NCBI GenBank assembly: GCA_963724805.1
Contig: CAVRWA010000016.1
Span: forward strand, 1-64,000
DNA length: 64,000 bases
Source of the DNA: CAVQZA01 sp963724805
Lineage (GTDB): Bacteria > Actinomycetota > Thermoleophilia > Gaiellales > Gaiellaceae
Direction: 5' to 3'
The notes below the pieces were generated by a model. The model searched no databases, was not told where the DNA came from, and saw nothing but the letters and a program-made list of their open reading frames with translations. Below, in pieces: positions 50,981-59,375 of the stretch (position 1 is its first letter; each line of letters begins with the position of its first letter). The translations under genes were made by a program, and so were the position numbers.

Positions 50981-52795
50981 ATGCCGTTCGGGTCGATGAC
51001 CCGGCCGTCACTGGCCCTGGGGCTGCTCAAGAGCGAGCTGGGCGCGATCGGCGTCGAGGCACGGGTCGAGAACTTCGCGCCGGCCTTCGCCGAGCTGATC
51101 GGCGAGGAGGACTACCTCTACCTGTCGGATCAGGCCACGCCCGAGCTGCTCGCCGGCGAGTGGGTGTTCGCGTCGTGCCTGGCCGACGACGATCCTGCCC
51201 GCGCCGAGGCGTACGAGCGCCTTGCCGGCCCCACGGCCGAGCTCAAGGTGATCCGGGGCGCGCGGTCGAGGGCGGACGGCTTCCTGCGCCGCTGCGTGGA
51301 GAGCGTCGACTGGGACGCGTACGACGTCGTCGGCTTCACGACGACGTTCGCCCAGAACGTCGCCTCGCTCGCGCTCGCGCGCCGCGTCAAGGAGCGCTCT
51401 CCCGAGAGCGTCGTCGTGCTCGGCGGCGCGAACTGCGAGGGCGAGATGGGTCTCGCCCTCCACCGTTCGTTCCCGTTCGTCGATCTCGTCTGCGCAGGAG
51501 AGGCCGACCTCACGTTTCCCCGACTGCTGACAACCCTCCGAGATGGCGGCGACCCGGCGGAGATTCCCGGGGTCGTCGCCCGCCGCGCGGGTGACAGCGT
51601 CTACTCGAGCCTGTCGCCGCAGCGCGTGCACGACCTCGACGAGCTGCCCTATCCGGACTTCGACGACTTCTTCGAGCAGGCCGGTGCCGGGCGCCGCCGG
51701 GTGGTCGTGATGGAGACGGCCCGCGGTTGCTGGTGGGGGGACAAGCACCACTGTGGCTTCTGCGGGATCGACTTTCCGGAGAAGTACCGCTCGAAGAGCC
51801 CGGAGCGGGCGCTCGCCGAGCTGGTCGCCCTGCGCGACGCCTACGACGCGCAGGCCTTCGTGATGACCGACGAGATCCTCGACATGCGCTACTTCCGCGA
51901 CTTCATCCCGCGCCTCGCCGAGCTGGAGGAGCCGGTCACCATCTTCTACGAGACGAAGGCGAACCTCACGAAGGCCCAGCTGCAACTGCTCGCCGGGGCC
52001 GGTATTCGGCAGATCCAGCCCGGCATCGAGAGCTTCAGCAGCCGCGTCCTCGGGCTCGTCGACAAGGGGGTGAGCGCGGTCCAGAACGTGCAGCTCCTGA
52101 AATGGTGCGAGGAGCTCGGGATCGAGGCACGCTGGAACATCCTCTACGGCGTTCCCGGGGAGGAGCCGGCCGACTACGCAACCGCGGACGCGACGGTCGA
52201 CGCCGTCCGCCACCTCTGCCCGCCGCAGGGGTGCGGCCCTGTCAGGCTCGACCGCTTCAGCCCCTACTTCGCCGATCCGGCGGCGTTCGGGCTCGTGAAC
52301 GTCCGGCCCGCCGCCGCGTACCGGCTCGTGTACGACCTGCCGGAGCCGGCCCTGGCCGGTCTCGCCTACTACTTCGACTTCGACTTCGCCGACGGCCGTG
52401 ATCCGGCCGGCTATACGTCCGCTCTGCGCGAGGGGGTCGCACGGTGGCGTGCCGGGCACCGGGCGGGAGGCCTCGTCTACACTGACGACGGCGAGACGGT
52501 GACGATCGTCGACCGCCGGGGCCGTTGTACGACCGAGCGCGAGTACTCGGGCTGGAAGCGCGACGTCTACCTCTACTGCGACGGGAGTCGGCCGCGCAGC
52601 CGCGTCGAGGACCACGCGCTGGGGCGGGGCGCGAATGTCGGGCAGCTCCGGCGGTTCCTCGCCGAGCTCGCCGAGACGAGGTCGATGATCGAGCTCGACG
52701 GTCGCTTGCTGAGCCTTGCGGTGCGCTCGAGCGAGGAGGCAGAGGACGACCGTCTCGTCGTGTCAGCGGTCGAAGAGGGCGCCGGCGCGAGCTGA
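50981..52795 (+). CDS. B12-binding radical SAM enzyme, RiPP maturation type (rSAM 2)
   Basis: 604 aa from ATG 50981, paralogous to rSAM 1. MPFGSMTRPSLALGLLKSEL, VVGFTTTFAQNVASLALARR and VVLGGANCEGEMG form the B12 domain; the cluster ligands are Cys250, Cys258, Cys261 (CWWGDKHHCGFC, C-x7-C-x2-C), then IRQIQPGIESFSS and RWNILYGVPGE. The first beta-strand (NVLLVN) is open upstream of the ATG, but no ATG, GTG or TTG lies in that frame. GTG 50919, overlapping the peptide gene's stop as GTGA, would be the natural start if one base were removed near 50945; so a 5' indel or a rare start such as CTG is likely. Probably modifies the adjacent repeat peptide. Confidence 0.83.
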   Translation: MPFGSMTRPSLALGLLKSELGAIGVEARVENFAPAFAELIGEEDYLYLSDQATPELLAGEWVFASCLADDDPARAEAYERLAGPTAELKVIRGARSRADGFLRRCVESVDWDAYDVVGFTTTFAQNVASLALARRVKERSPESVVVLGGANCEGEMGLALHRSFPFVDLVCAGEADLTFPRLLTTLRDGGDPAEIPGVVARRAGDSVYSSLSPQRVHDLDELPYPDFDDFFEQAGAGRRRVVVMETARGCWWGDKHHCGFCGIDFPEKYRSKSPERALAELVALRDAYDAQAFVMTDEILDMRYFRDFIPRLAELEEPVTIFYETKANLTKAQLQLLAGAGIRQIQPGIESFSSRVLGLVDKGVSAVQNVQLLKWCEELGIEARWNILYGVPGEEPADYATADATVDAVRHLCPPQGCGPVRLDRFSPYFADPAAFGLVNVRPAAAYRLVYDLPEPALAGLAYYFDFDFADGRDPAGYTSALREGVARWRAGHRAGGLVYTDDGETVTIVDRRGRCTTEREYSGWKRDVYLYCDGSRPRSRVEDHALGRGANVGQLRRFLAELAETRSMIELDGRLLSLAVRSSEEAEDDRLVVSAVEEGAGAS

Positions 52796-54052
52796 GGCCG
52801 GCCCGGGGCGATGCCGGTAGTGAACGGCCGGGCTCGTCCACGGCGTCACCTCGGCCTCGACCTCGACCGTCGTCCCGGCGGCGACCTCGTGAGGTGTCAG
52901 CGTCGAGAGGAACTGGCCTCCCCAGGCCGACGGGCGCTCCGGCGCGTACGGCGACGTCGTCAGCGTCGTCTGCCCGTCGAGGTGCACGGCAGCGTAGGTT
53001 GCCATCGCGTTCAGCATCCCGTCGCTCTCGACGTGCAGCGGCAGCGCCGCCTCGACCATCCGCGTCGGATCGGCGCTGCCGACCTCGAACTCCGCGACGC
53101 GCGCCTCGCGGGTCAGGATGCGGTCCGTGCGCTCCGGCGGGTGGCCGGGGTCGAGGAACTCCTTGTACGAGAAGTCGTCATAGGCTTGCGCGAACGCGGC
53201 TCGCGAGGCCTCCCGGAGCGGCGAGAGATCGAGCCCGAAGGTGGCGCTCAGGTCATCCGCGTCGCAGAGCCAGCCCCGGGCCGCTTCCGTCTCACGGGCG
53301 ATCCGGCGCGAGTCGACGCCCACGGTGAGCAGCGTCATCCGGGCAGGCACGAGAACTCCGTCGACCCGGAGGAACCGGGCGGCCGCGTCGTGCATGTAGA
53401 CGAGCATCCCCGCGCCGAGCGGGTCGGGGCCTATCAGGTCCGAGTAGACGACGTCGGCGCGCTCGGGGAGCTCGACGTCGAGCGAGTTCCCCTCGATGAA
53501 CACGATCCGATCCTCCAGCCCGCTCGAGCGCGCGACCTCGCGGGCCACGTCGATCATGCTCGACTCCTCGATCGCGTAGACGCGGCGCGCCCCCGCGCGC
53601 ACGGCGAGGCACGCGAGGACGCCGTGGCCGCAGCCGAGCTCGACCAGCACGTTGCCGTTTGCGCGGCGCTCGAGCACGCGCCGGTACGCGTCCATTCTCA
53701 GCGAGTCCCAGAGCATGGCTAGCTGCCTCTGCGGGTCCGCGAAGTGGCCGGAGGCGACCGTGCCGCCGCCTGCCGGCACGAGCACGCCGACCCGGACGAG
53801 ATCGTCGATCAACGATCGCCTCGCGCCGAGACCGACGACCGACTCCGGATCGGCGGGAGTGGCGAACGCGTCGAGGAGGGCGACGTCGTCGAGCTCGATC
53901 GCGAGCCCCTCCGTCGCGCGTGCTCCCTCTACGATCAGCCGCCCGCCCGCGTCCCAGCGCAGTCGCGCGTTGCGGCTGAGCGCGAGGAGGCGATCGCCCG
54001 TCAGAGCGAGACCCAGCGCTTCTCGGCGGCGGCGCGCTCCATCGCGTCGCAC
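52763..54052 (-). CDS. PRMT-like methyltransferase with RRE-like N-terminal domain
   Basis: About 429 aa. The N-terminal 90 residues (LSRNARLRWDAGGRLIVEGA, then LDDVALLDAFATPADPES and DDLVRVGVLVPAG) look like the PqqD/RRE-type winged-helix segments fused to RiPP tailoring enzymes. The catalytic part has motif I VLVELGCGHGVLACLAVRAG, YAIEESSMIDVAREVARSSG and VVYSDLIGPDPLGAGM, as in PRMT-like SAM methyltransferases, then a beta-rich C-terminal domain ending WTSPAVHYRHRPG. GTG 54052 is a guess; the gene overlaps the upstream dehydrogenase gene by about 50 bp. Its 3' end overlaps rSAM 2 by 33 bp (convergent). I infer a second tailoring enzyme for the repeat peptide. Confidence 0.72.
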   Translation of the reverse strand: MRRDGARRRREALGLALTGDRLLALSRNARLRWDAGGRLIVEGARATEGLAIELDDVALLDAFATPADPESVVGLGARRSLIDDLVRVGVLVPAGGGTVASGHFADPQRQLAMLWDSLRMDAYRRVLERRANGNVLVELGCGHGVLACLAVRAGARRVYAIEESSMIDVAREVARSSGLEDRIVFIEGNSLDVELPERADVVYSDLIGPDPLGAGMLVYMHDAAARFLRVDGVLVPARMTLLTVGVDSRRIARETEAARGWLCDADDLSATFGLDLSPLREASRAAFAQAYDDFSYKEFLDPGHPPERTDRILTREARVAEFEVGSADPTRMVEAALPLHVESDGMLNAMATYAAVHLDGQTTLTTSPYAPERPSAWGGQFLSTLTPHEVAAGTTVEVEAEVTPWTSPAVHYRHRPGPASARAGALFDR

Positions 54053-55104
54053 ACGGTCTGCGCCCGCAGCCCGCTCGCGAGGTCCGGCTCCCACGGCCCG
54101 CTCGGCCAGCGCTCGAGGTGGTCGGCGGCCTGGTTCACGAAGCTCGTCCCGTAGCCGACGCCCTGGCCGAGCGGCCACCAGTCGGGCGCGTAGGGGTGCG
54201 ATGGGTGCTCGGCGCGGATGAGGCGCATCCCGTAGAGCCGCTCGTCGTCGCCGGCCTCGCCGAACCACAGCTCGTTCAGGCGCGGGTAGTCGAAGCGGAG
54301 CGTCCCCTCGGTCCCGTTCACCTCGACCCAGAAGTCGCAGGGTCGCCGCGCGCAGGTGCGCGCCATCTCGAACGCGCCGCGCGCGCCGCCGGTGAACCGC
54401 ACGAGCGCCGACGACGCCTCGTCGACGTCGGCCGTGCCGCCAGCGCGCTCCCTCGTGAAGGTCTCCGACTGCGCCGCGACCTCGGCGATCTCGCCGACCA
54501 TCCAGAGCGCGAGGTCGATCAGGTGGGAGCCGAGGTCGGCGATCGTGGTCGCGCCCATCCGTCGCTCGAAGCGCCAGTCGAACGGGATCTCCGGGTCGAG
54601 GAACTCGTCCGAGAGCCAGGTGGCGCGCCAGAGCAGGATCCGGCCGACACGGCCCTCGTCGATCATCCCCTTCATCAGCGAGAGCGCCGGGAGCCGCCGG
54701 TAGTTGAACCCGATCGCGTTGGGCACCCCGGCGCGCTCGACGGCGGCGACTGCGGCCGCGGCGGAGGCGAGGTCGGCCGCGAGCGGCTTCTCGCAGAGCA
54801 CGGCCTTTCCGGACGCGGCGGCGGCCTCGACGATCTCGGGGTGCGTCCCCGGCGGCGTGCAGACGTCGACGATCTGGACGTCCGGTCGCTCGACGAGCGC
54901 TCTCCAGTCGGTCGTGACCTCCTCGACGCCGTACAGGCTCGCCGCGCGGCGGAGCGCGTCCTCGTCGCGGCCGCTCATCACCCGGAGCCGCGGGACGCAG
55001 GGAAGGTCGCGCACGTGTGGAGCGGTGCGCCAGCCGTACGCGTGCGCGCGGCCCATCAGGCCGTAGCCGACGATCCCGACGCCCACCTCGGGGAGAGCAT
55101 TCAT
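54001..55104 (-). CDS. Gfo/Idh/MocA family oxidoreductase
   Basis: 367 aa. GVGIVGYGLMGRAHAYGWRT is the NAD(P) site, VCTPPGTHPEIVEAAAASGK and AVLCEKPLAADL contain the catalytic EKP Lys, and DLGSHLIDLALWMVGEI has the conserved Asp/His pair. These enzymes oxidise or reduce inositols, sugars and sugar amines. It is divergent from the TIM-barrel isomerase gene by 27 bp; with LacI and the ABC genes it forms a carbohydrate-type locus. The 3' end overlaps the methyltransferase gene. Confidence 0.9.
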   Translation of the reverse strand: MNALPEVGVGIVGYGLMGRAHAYGWRTAPHVRDLPCVPRLRVMSGRDEDALRRAASLYGVEEVTTDWRALVERPDVQIVDVCTPPGTHPEIVEAAAASGKAVLCEKPLAADLASAAAAVAAVERAGVPNAIGFNYRRLPALSLMKGMIDEGRVGRILLWRATWLSDEFLDPEIPFDWRFERRMGATTIADLGSHLIDLALWMVGEIAEVAAQSETFTRERAGGTADVDEASSALVRFTGGARGAFEMARTCARRPCDFWVEVNGTEGTLRFDYPRLNELWFGEAGDDERLYGMRLIRAEHPSHPYAPDWWPLGQGVGYGTSFVNQAADHLERWPSGPWEPDLASGLRAQTVCDAMERAAAEKRWVSL

Positions 55105-55131
55105 GCGACGTGACGTTATACAGTCGCGCCC

Positions 55132-56061
55132 GTGAGAATCGGGCTCCTGCTCGAGACGTTCCCCGACTGGACGCTCGACGAGATCATGGACTTCGCCGCA
55201 GGACGGTGCCCCGAGATCACGGACCTCGAGGTCAACGTCGGCGGCTTCGCGGGCCGACCGCACTGCCCCGTCGAGGAGCTGCTCCAGGATGAGGCCGCCC
55301 GCACGCGCTGGCTGCAGTCGATCGCGGGCCGCGGCTTCCGGATCAATGCCCTGAACGTCTCCGGCAACCCGCTCGACCCGCTCGAGCCGGGCCCCTCGCA
55401 CGACCGCGAGCTCCGTGATGCGGTCCGTCTGAGCAGGAGGCTCGGGATCGACCGCGTCGTGGCGATGGTCGGGTGCCCGGCCGGCCGGGCAGGCGACGCG
55501 ACCGCCCACTTCGACGCGGGGGGCTGGCTCCCGTACCTCGCCGGGATCTACGAGCGGCAGTGGGAAACCGAGCTGCGGCCGTACTGGGAGGAGCTCAGCG
55601 CCTTCGCGCTCGACGAGCACCCGGGGTTGCTCATCTGCATCGAGCTCCATCCGGGCACCGGCGCGCACAACGTCGAGACGTTCCTGCGGTTCGCGGCGCT
55701 CGGCAAGAACATCGCCGTGAACCTCGATCCGAGCCACCTCTTCTGGCAGCAGATGGACCCGCTGGCCGTGCTGGAGGCTGTGCCGCGCATCGGCAACGCC
55801 CACGCGAAGGACGCCGTGCTCAACACGGGCCCGCTCGCGCTGAACGGGCTCCTCGATCACCGCTGGACGGCGATCGATCCCGATGCGCCGTGGACGTTCG
55901 CGGTGCCGGGCCGCGGCCACGACCTCGACTGGTGGCGCCGGTTCGTCGCCGCGCTCTCCGCGCGGGGGGTCGAAACGATCGCAATCGAGCACGAGGATCC
56001 CACGATCGGCCCCGAGGACGGGGTGGTCGCCGCCGCCCGCCTGCTCGGCCAGATTTCGTAG
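55132..56061 (+). CDS. Sugar phosphate isomerase/epimerase family protein
   Basis: 309 aa, AP-endonuclease-2/IolE-like TIM barrel. IGLLLETFPDWTLDEIMDFA starts strand 1. CIELHPGTGAHNVETFLRF and AVNLDPSHLFWQQMDP supply metal ligands (Glu, His, Asp, His), GNAHAKDAVLN follows, and EHEDPTIGPEDGVVAAARLL ends the barrel. It probably isomerises or epimerises a keto sugar or inositol derivative made by the divergent Gfo/Idh enzyme. GTG 55132. The LacI gene follows 55 bp later. Confidence 0.88.
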   Translation: MRIGLLLETFPDWTLDEIMDFAAGRCPEITDLEVNVGGFAGRPHCPVEELLQDEAARTRWLQSIAGRGFRINALNVSGNPLDPLEPGPSHDRELRDAVRLSRRLGIDRVVAMVGCPAGRAGDATAHFDAGGWLPYLAGIYERQWETELRPYWEELSAFALDEHPGLLICIELHPGTGAHNVETFLRFAALGKNIAVNLDPSHLFWQQMDPLAVLEAVPRIGNAHAKDAVLNTGPLALNGLLDHRWTAIDPDAPWTFAVPGRGHDLDWWRRFVAALSARGVETIAIEHEDPTIGPEDGVVAAARLLGQIS

Positions 56062-56103
56062 AGGGTTGACAGGCGGAGCGTAGTTGTGGGAGCGTCGCAA
56101 TCC

Positions 56104-56113
56104 GTTGCGCAAC
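56104..56113. promoter_or_regulatory. LacI-family operator
   Basis: GTTGCGCAAC is a perfect 10-bp palindrome containing the TTGCGCAA core common to LacI-family operators. It lies directly upstream of the proposed lacI start at 56117 and 40 bp after TTGACA (56065-56070), a good place for autorepression of the lacI-potABCD operon. Confidence 0.6.
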
Positions 56114-56116
56114 CGA

Positions 56117-57136
56117 TTGAGCAAAGGTCGCGACGTAACGCTCGCCGACGTCGCCGAATACGCGGGAGTGTCCGCATCCACGGCCTCGCGCGCGCTCAAC
56201 GGGCGGGGTGAGCTGTCGGACGAGACGCGTGCGGCCGTGATCGAGGCGGCCAGCGTGCTCCAGTTCGAGCCGTCGCTGCTCGCGCGCTCGCTGCGCACGC
56301 GCAAGACGTGGACGATCGGGTTCGTCGTCCCCGACGTCTCGAGCCCGTTCTACGCCTCGGCGCTGAAGGGTGCGCAGGCCGCGCTCGAGGAGTCGGGCTA
56401 CCGCGTGATGCTGATGGACTCGGGCCAGGGCGCCGAGGGCGAGCTCGCAGCGCTGCGCACGCTCCTGAATCACCAGATCGACGGTCTGCTGCTCTCGACC
56501 GTCGGGATCCCGGTCGAGCGCTTCGAGCAGCTCGTGGGCAGGCGCGGGACGCCGTGCGTGTTCTTCGACAGCGTGCTCCCCGGCACGGGCGAGGGCAGCG
56601 TCCTGCTCGACAACGACGACGGGATCGACCGCCTCGTCGACCATCTGGTCGGGCACGGCCACGGCCGGATCGCTCTCCTCGCGGGGTCGCTCGACGAGTC
56701 GAGCGGAAGCCAGCGGCTCGACGCCTTCCACGCCGCGATGAAGCGTCACGGGCTCGACGTCCCGGAGGGCTACGTCCGCGGCGAGCGCTGGGCGACCGAC
56801 GAAGGGTGCCGCGTTACGTTGAAGCTGCTCGACGCCGATCCGCGTCCGACCGCGCTCGTCGCCTCGAGCGTAGAGCTCGCGCTCGGCGCCATGTTCGCCT
56901 GCCGGGAGCGAGAGCTCACGATCCCCGGCGACCTCGCGCTCGCGACCTTCGACGACGCCTACTTCGCCGAGCTGCTCGAGCCCTCTCTCACCGCCGTCGG
57001 CTACGACCCGATGGAGGTCGGGCGCGCCGCGGCCATGCTCCTGGTGGAGGCGATGGGCGAGAGCCCGGGCGACCGGCGCGACCTCACCGTCCCCGTCACC
57101 CTCGTCGCGCGACGCTCCTGCGGGTGCACCGGATGA
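56117..57136 (+). CDS. LacI family transcriptional regulator
   Basis: About 339 aa. The helix-turn-helix is at the very start: VTLADVAEYAGVSASTASRA followed by LNGRGELSDETR and the hinge region LARSLRTRKTWTIGFVVPDV. The effector domain has DGLLLSTVGIPVERFEQL, LDNDDGIDRLVDHL and LALATFDDAYFAELLEPSLT. A TTG start at 56117 is preferred because the operator palindrome at 56104 then lies in the leader; a TTG at 56084 is also in frame. The stop overlaps the ABC ATPase ATG (ATGA), so regulator and transporter are one operon. Effector is probably the transported compound. Confidence 0.88.
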   Translation: MSKGRDVTLADVAEYAGVSASTASRALNGRGELSDETRAAVIEAASVLQFEPSLLARSLRTRKTWTIGFVVPDVSSPFYASALKGAQAALEESGYRVMLMDSGQGAEGELAALRTLLNHQIDGLLLSTVGIPVERFEQLVGRRGTPCVFFDSVLPGTGEGSVLLDNDDGIDRLVDHLVGHGHGRIALLAGSLDESSGSQRLDAFHAAMKRHGLDVPEGYVRGERWATDEGCRVTLKLLDADPRPTALVASSVELALGAMFACRERELTIPGDLALATFDDAYFAELLEPSLTAVGYDPMEVGRAAAMLLVEAMGESPGDRRDLTVPVTLVARRSCGCTG

Positions 57137-58233
57137 GCGCGACGCCCCCCGCAATCACCCTCCGCGGCGTCTCGAAGCGCTACGGCAACCAGACCGCGCT
57201 GCGCGAGATGGACCTCGAGATCGCCGAGGGCGAGTTCTTCTGCCTGCTCGGCCCGTCGGGCTGCGGCAAGACGACCACGCTCAACCTGATCGGCGGCTTC
57301 GTCGGGCCGACCACCGGGCAGATCCTGATCCGCGACCAGCGCGTCGACCGGCTGCCGCCCCACAAGCGCAGCGTCAACACCGTCTTCCAGTCGTATGCGC
57401 TCTTCCCGCACATGACGGTACGCCAGAACATCGGCTTCGGGCTCAGGATGGCGCGTGTCAAGCAGTCGGAGGCCTCCGGGCGGATCGAGGAGGCGCTCGG
57501 GCTCGTCGGCCTCGAGGACTACGGCGACCGGCTGCCGAGCCAGCTCTCGGGCGGCCAGCAGCAGCGCGTCGCCGTCGCCAGGGCGCTCGTGAACCGCCCC
57601 GCGGTGCTCCTGCTGGACGAGCCGCTCGGCGCGCTCGACCTGAAGCTCCGTAAGCGGCTTCAGGTCGAGCTCTCACAGATCCACCGCGAGATCGGGACGA
57701 CCTTCGTCTACGTGACGCACGACCAGGAGGAGGCGATGTCGGTCTCGACGCGCATCGCCGTGATGAGCGAGGGCCGCATCCAGCAGGCCGGCAGCCCGAG
57801 CGAGATCTACTACAAGCCGAACAACCGCTTCGTCGCGGACTTCATCGGCGAGTCGAACTTCCTCGAGGTCGAGGCGTCCGGAGGCGACGTCCGGCTCGAA
57901 GACGGCCGCGTCGTGCCGTGCGTGACGAACGGCTGGAACGGAGGAAGCCGGGCCACGCTGATGGTGCGGCCCGAGTCGGTGCACGTGGGGGAGGTCGCGG
58001 ACGCGCCCGAGGCGTCACTGCGCGGCCGGATCGTCCAGACGTCGTTTCTCGGGAGTCAGACGCGGGTCGCCGTCAACTGCGACGCAGTGCCCGTCCCCCT
58101 GACCGCAGCGCAGTTCGGGCGTGAGCGGAGCTCGGCCCGCGATCTCGCCCCAGACAGGGAGGTAGCCATCTGGTGGGACAAGGACGACGCAGTGCTATTG
58201 CCTGAAGAAGAGTCGACGCAGGAGGAGGAGTAA
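57133..58233 (+). CDS. potA: PotA-like ABC transporter ATPase
   Basis: 366 aa. Walker A is GPSGCGKTTTL, Q-loop FQSYALFPHMTVRQNIGFGL, signature LSGGQQQRVAVARAL, Walker B VLLLDEPLGALD, and the H-loop lies in THDQEEAM. A TOBE-type regulatory domain follows (about 240-366), containing LMVRPESVHVGE. It powers the polyamine/opine-type importer encoded downstream. It overlaps the LacI stop by four bases and is followed without gap by the binding-protein gene. Glu-rich C-terminus (PEEESTQEEE) overlaps the next gene's ribosome site. Confidence 0.92.
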   Translation: MSATPPAITLRGVSKRYGNQTALREMDLEIAEGEFFCLLGPSGCGKTTTLNLIGGFVGPTTGQILIRDQRVDRLPPHKRSVNTVFQSYALFPHMTVRQNIGFGLRMARVKQSEASGRIEEALGLVGLEDYGDRLPSQLSGGQQQRVAVARALVNRPAVLLLDEPLGALDLKLRKRLQVELSQIHREIGTTFVYVTHDQEEAMSVSTRIAVMSEGRIQQAGSPSEIYYKPNNRFVADFIGESNFLEVEASGGDVRLEDGRVVPCVTNGWNGGSRATLMVRPESVHVGEVADAPEASLRGRIVQTSFLGSQTRVAVNCDAVPVPLTAAQFGRERSSARDLAPDREVAIWWDKDDAVLLPEEESTQEEE

Positions 58234-59334
58234 ATGTCTCTGACCGAAGGACGGCTCACCCGTGCCGATCTGCTCAAGGCCGGTGGAGCGGGGGCCCTCG
58301 CCCTCACCTTCGCCCGGCCCGCGTTCGGCCGGGCGTTCCAGCTCGAGAGCACCACGCTGAACATGCTCACCTGGTCGGACCACTACGCGAACGACCAGCT
58401 CAAGGCGGTCGCGAAGGCGACGGCGCTGCAGGGTCGCCCGACGCTCTTCAGCGACAACGCCGACGCGTACCTGAAGATCAAGCAGACCGGGAGCCAGTTC
58501 GACATCGTCTCGGGCGACGCGCTGTGGGTCCCGAAGTACAACAAGGCCGGGCTCACCGAGTCGTTCGACCTCTCGTCGCTGCCCGTGTCGAAGCAGCTCT
58601 ACTCGATCGCGAGGCAGTTCCCGTTCTGGAAGGACGGGTCGAACTACATGGGCTACCCGTTCTCGTGGTCGACCGTCCAGATCTACTACAACCCGAAGTA
58701 CGTCAAGACGAAGCCCAACTCGTGGCACGCGATCCTCGACAAGAAGTACGCGGGGAAGATCTCGCTCGAGAACATCCCGACGGACATGATGGCCATCGCC
58801 GGGCGGGCGACGGGTGCCAGGGAGCCGTACGCGATGACCCCGGCCCAGATCTCCCGTGCCAAGGCGTACCTCAAAGAGCTCAAGCCGAACGTGCTCAAGC
58901 TCGCGTCGCAGAACAACGAGGTCGTCCGGGCGCTCGCCGACGGCTCGGCGTGGATCGGGATCACCAACCTCGGCACCGATGACCGCGTCAAGGACGCGGG
59001 CGGCCCGACGGTCAAGACCGCGTACCCGAAGGAGGGCACGATCGGCTTCATCGACTCCGAGCAGATCGTGTCGAAGTCGAAGAACAAGGACTCGTTCGAG
59101 AAGTTCGAGAACGCGATGCAGCAGGCCCCGTGGATCGCGAAGAACTTCATCACGAACGGGCGCCCGCTCTTCAACGAGAAGGCGTACAAGATCCTGGTCA
59201 ACCAGGGCCACGGAGACCGGGCCCGCCGCCAGTACTACAACAAGCCGGAGAACGCCCTGAAGATGACGATCAAGGGCCCCGCCGGCGACGAGCAGGCCTA
59301 CGTCGACGCCTTCAACGAGGTGTTCGGCGCCTGA
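58234..59334 (+). CDS. potD: PotD-like extracellular substrate-binding protein
   Basis: 366 aa, spermidine/putrescine-type binding protein. The ATG follows directly after the ATPase stop, with AGGAGGAG upstream. Residues 1-35 form an export signal (LLKAGGAGALALTFARPAF) resembling, but lacking the full twin-Arg of, a Tat signal. NMLTWSDHYANDQLKAVAKA opens the mature fold, followed by FDIVSGDALWVPKYN and NYMGYPFSWSTVQIYYNP. Given the LacI, Gfo/Idh and isomerase neighbours the ligand may be a sugar-like or amino compound rather than a polyamine. Confidence 0.9.
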   Translation: MSLTEGRLTRADLLKAGGAGALALTFARPAFGRAFQLESTTLNMLTWSDHYANDQLKAVAKATALQGRPTLFSDNADAYLKIKQTGSQFDIVSGDALWVPKYNKAGLTESFDLSSLPVSKQLYSIARQFPFWKDGSNYMGYPFSWSTVQIYYNPKYVKTKPNSWHAILDKKYAGKISLENIPTDMMAIAGRATGAREPYAMTPAQISRAKAYLKELKPNVLKLASQNNEVVRALADGSAWIGITNLGTDDRVKDAGGPTVKTAYPKEGTIGFIDSEQIVSKSKNKDSFEKFENAMQQAPWIAKNFITNGRPLFNEKAYKILVNQGHGDRARRQYYNKPENALKMTIKGPAGDEQAYVDAFNEVFGA

Positions 59335-59375
59335 CCGACACGGCAACACCTGCCCCTACGGCCCCGCCGGTCGAC

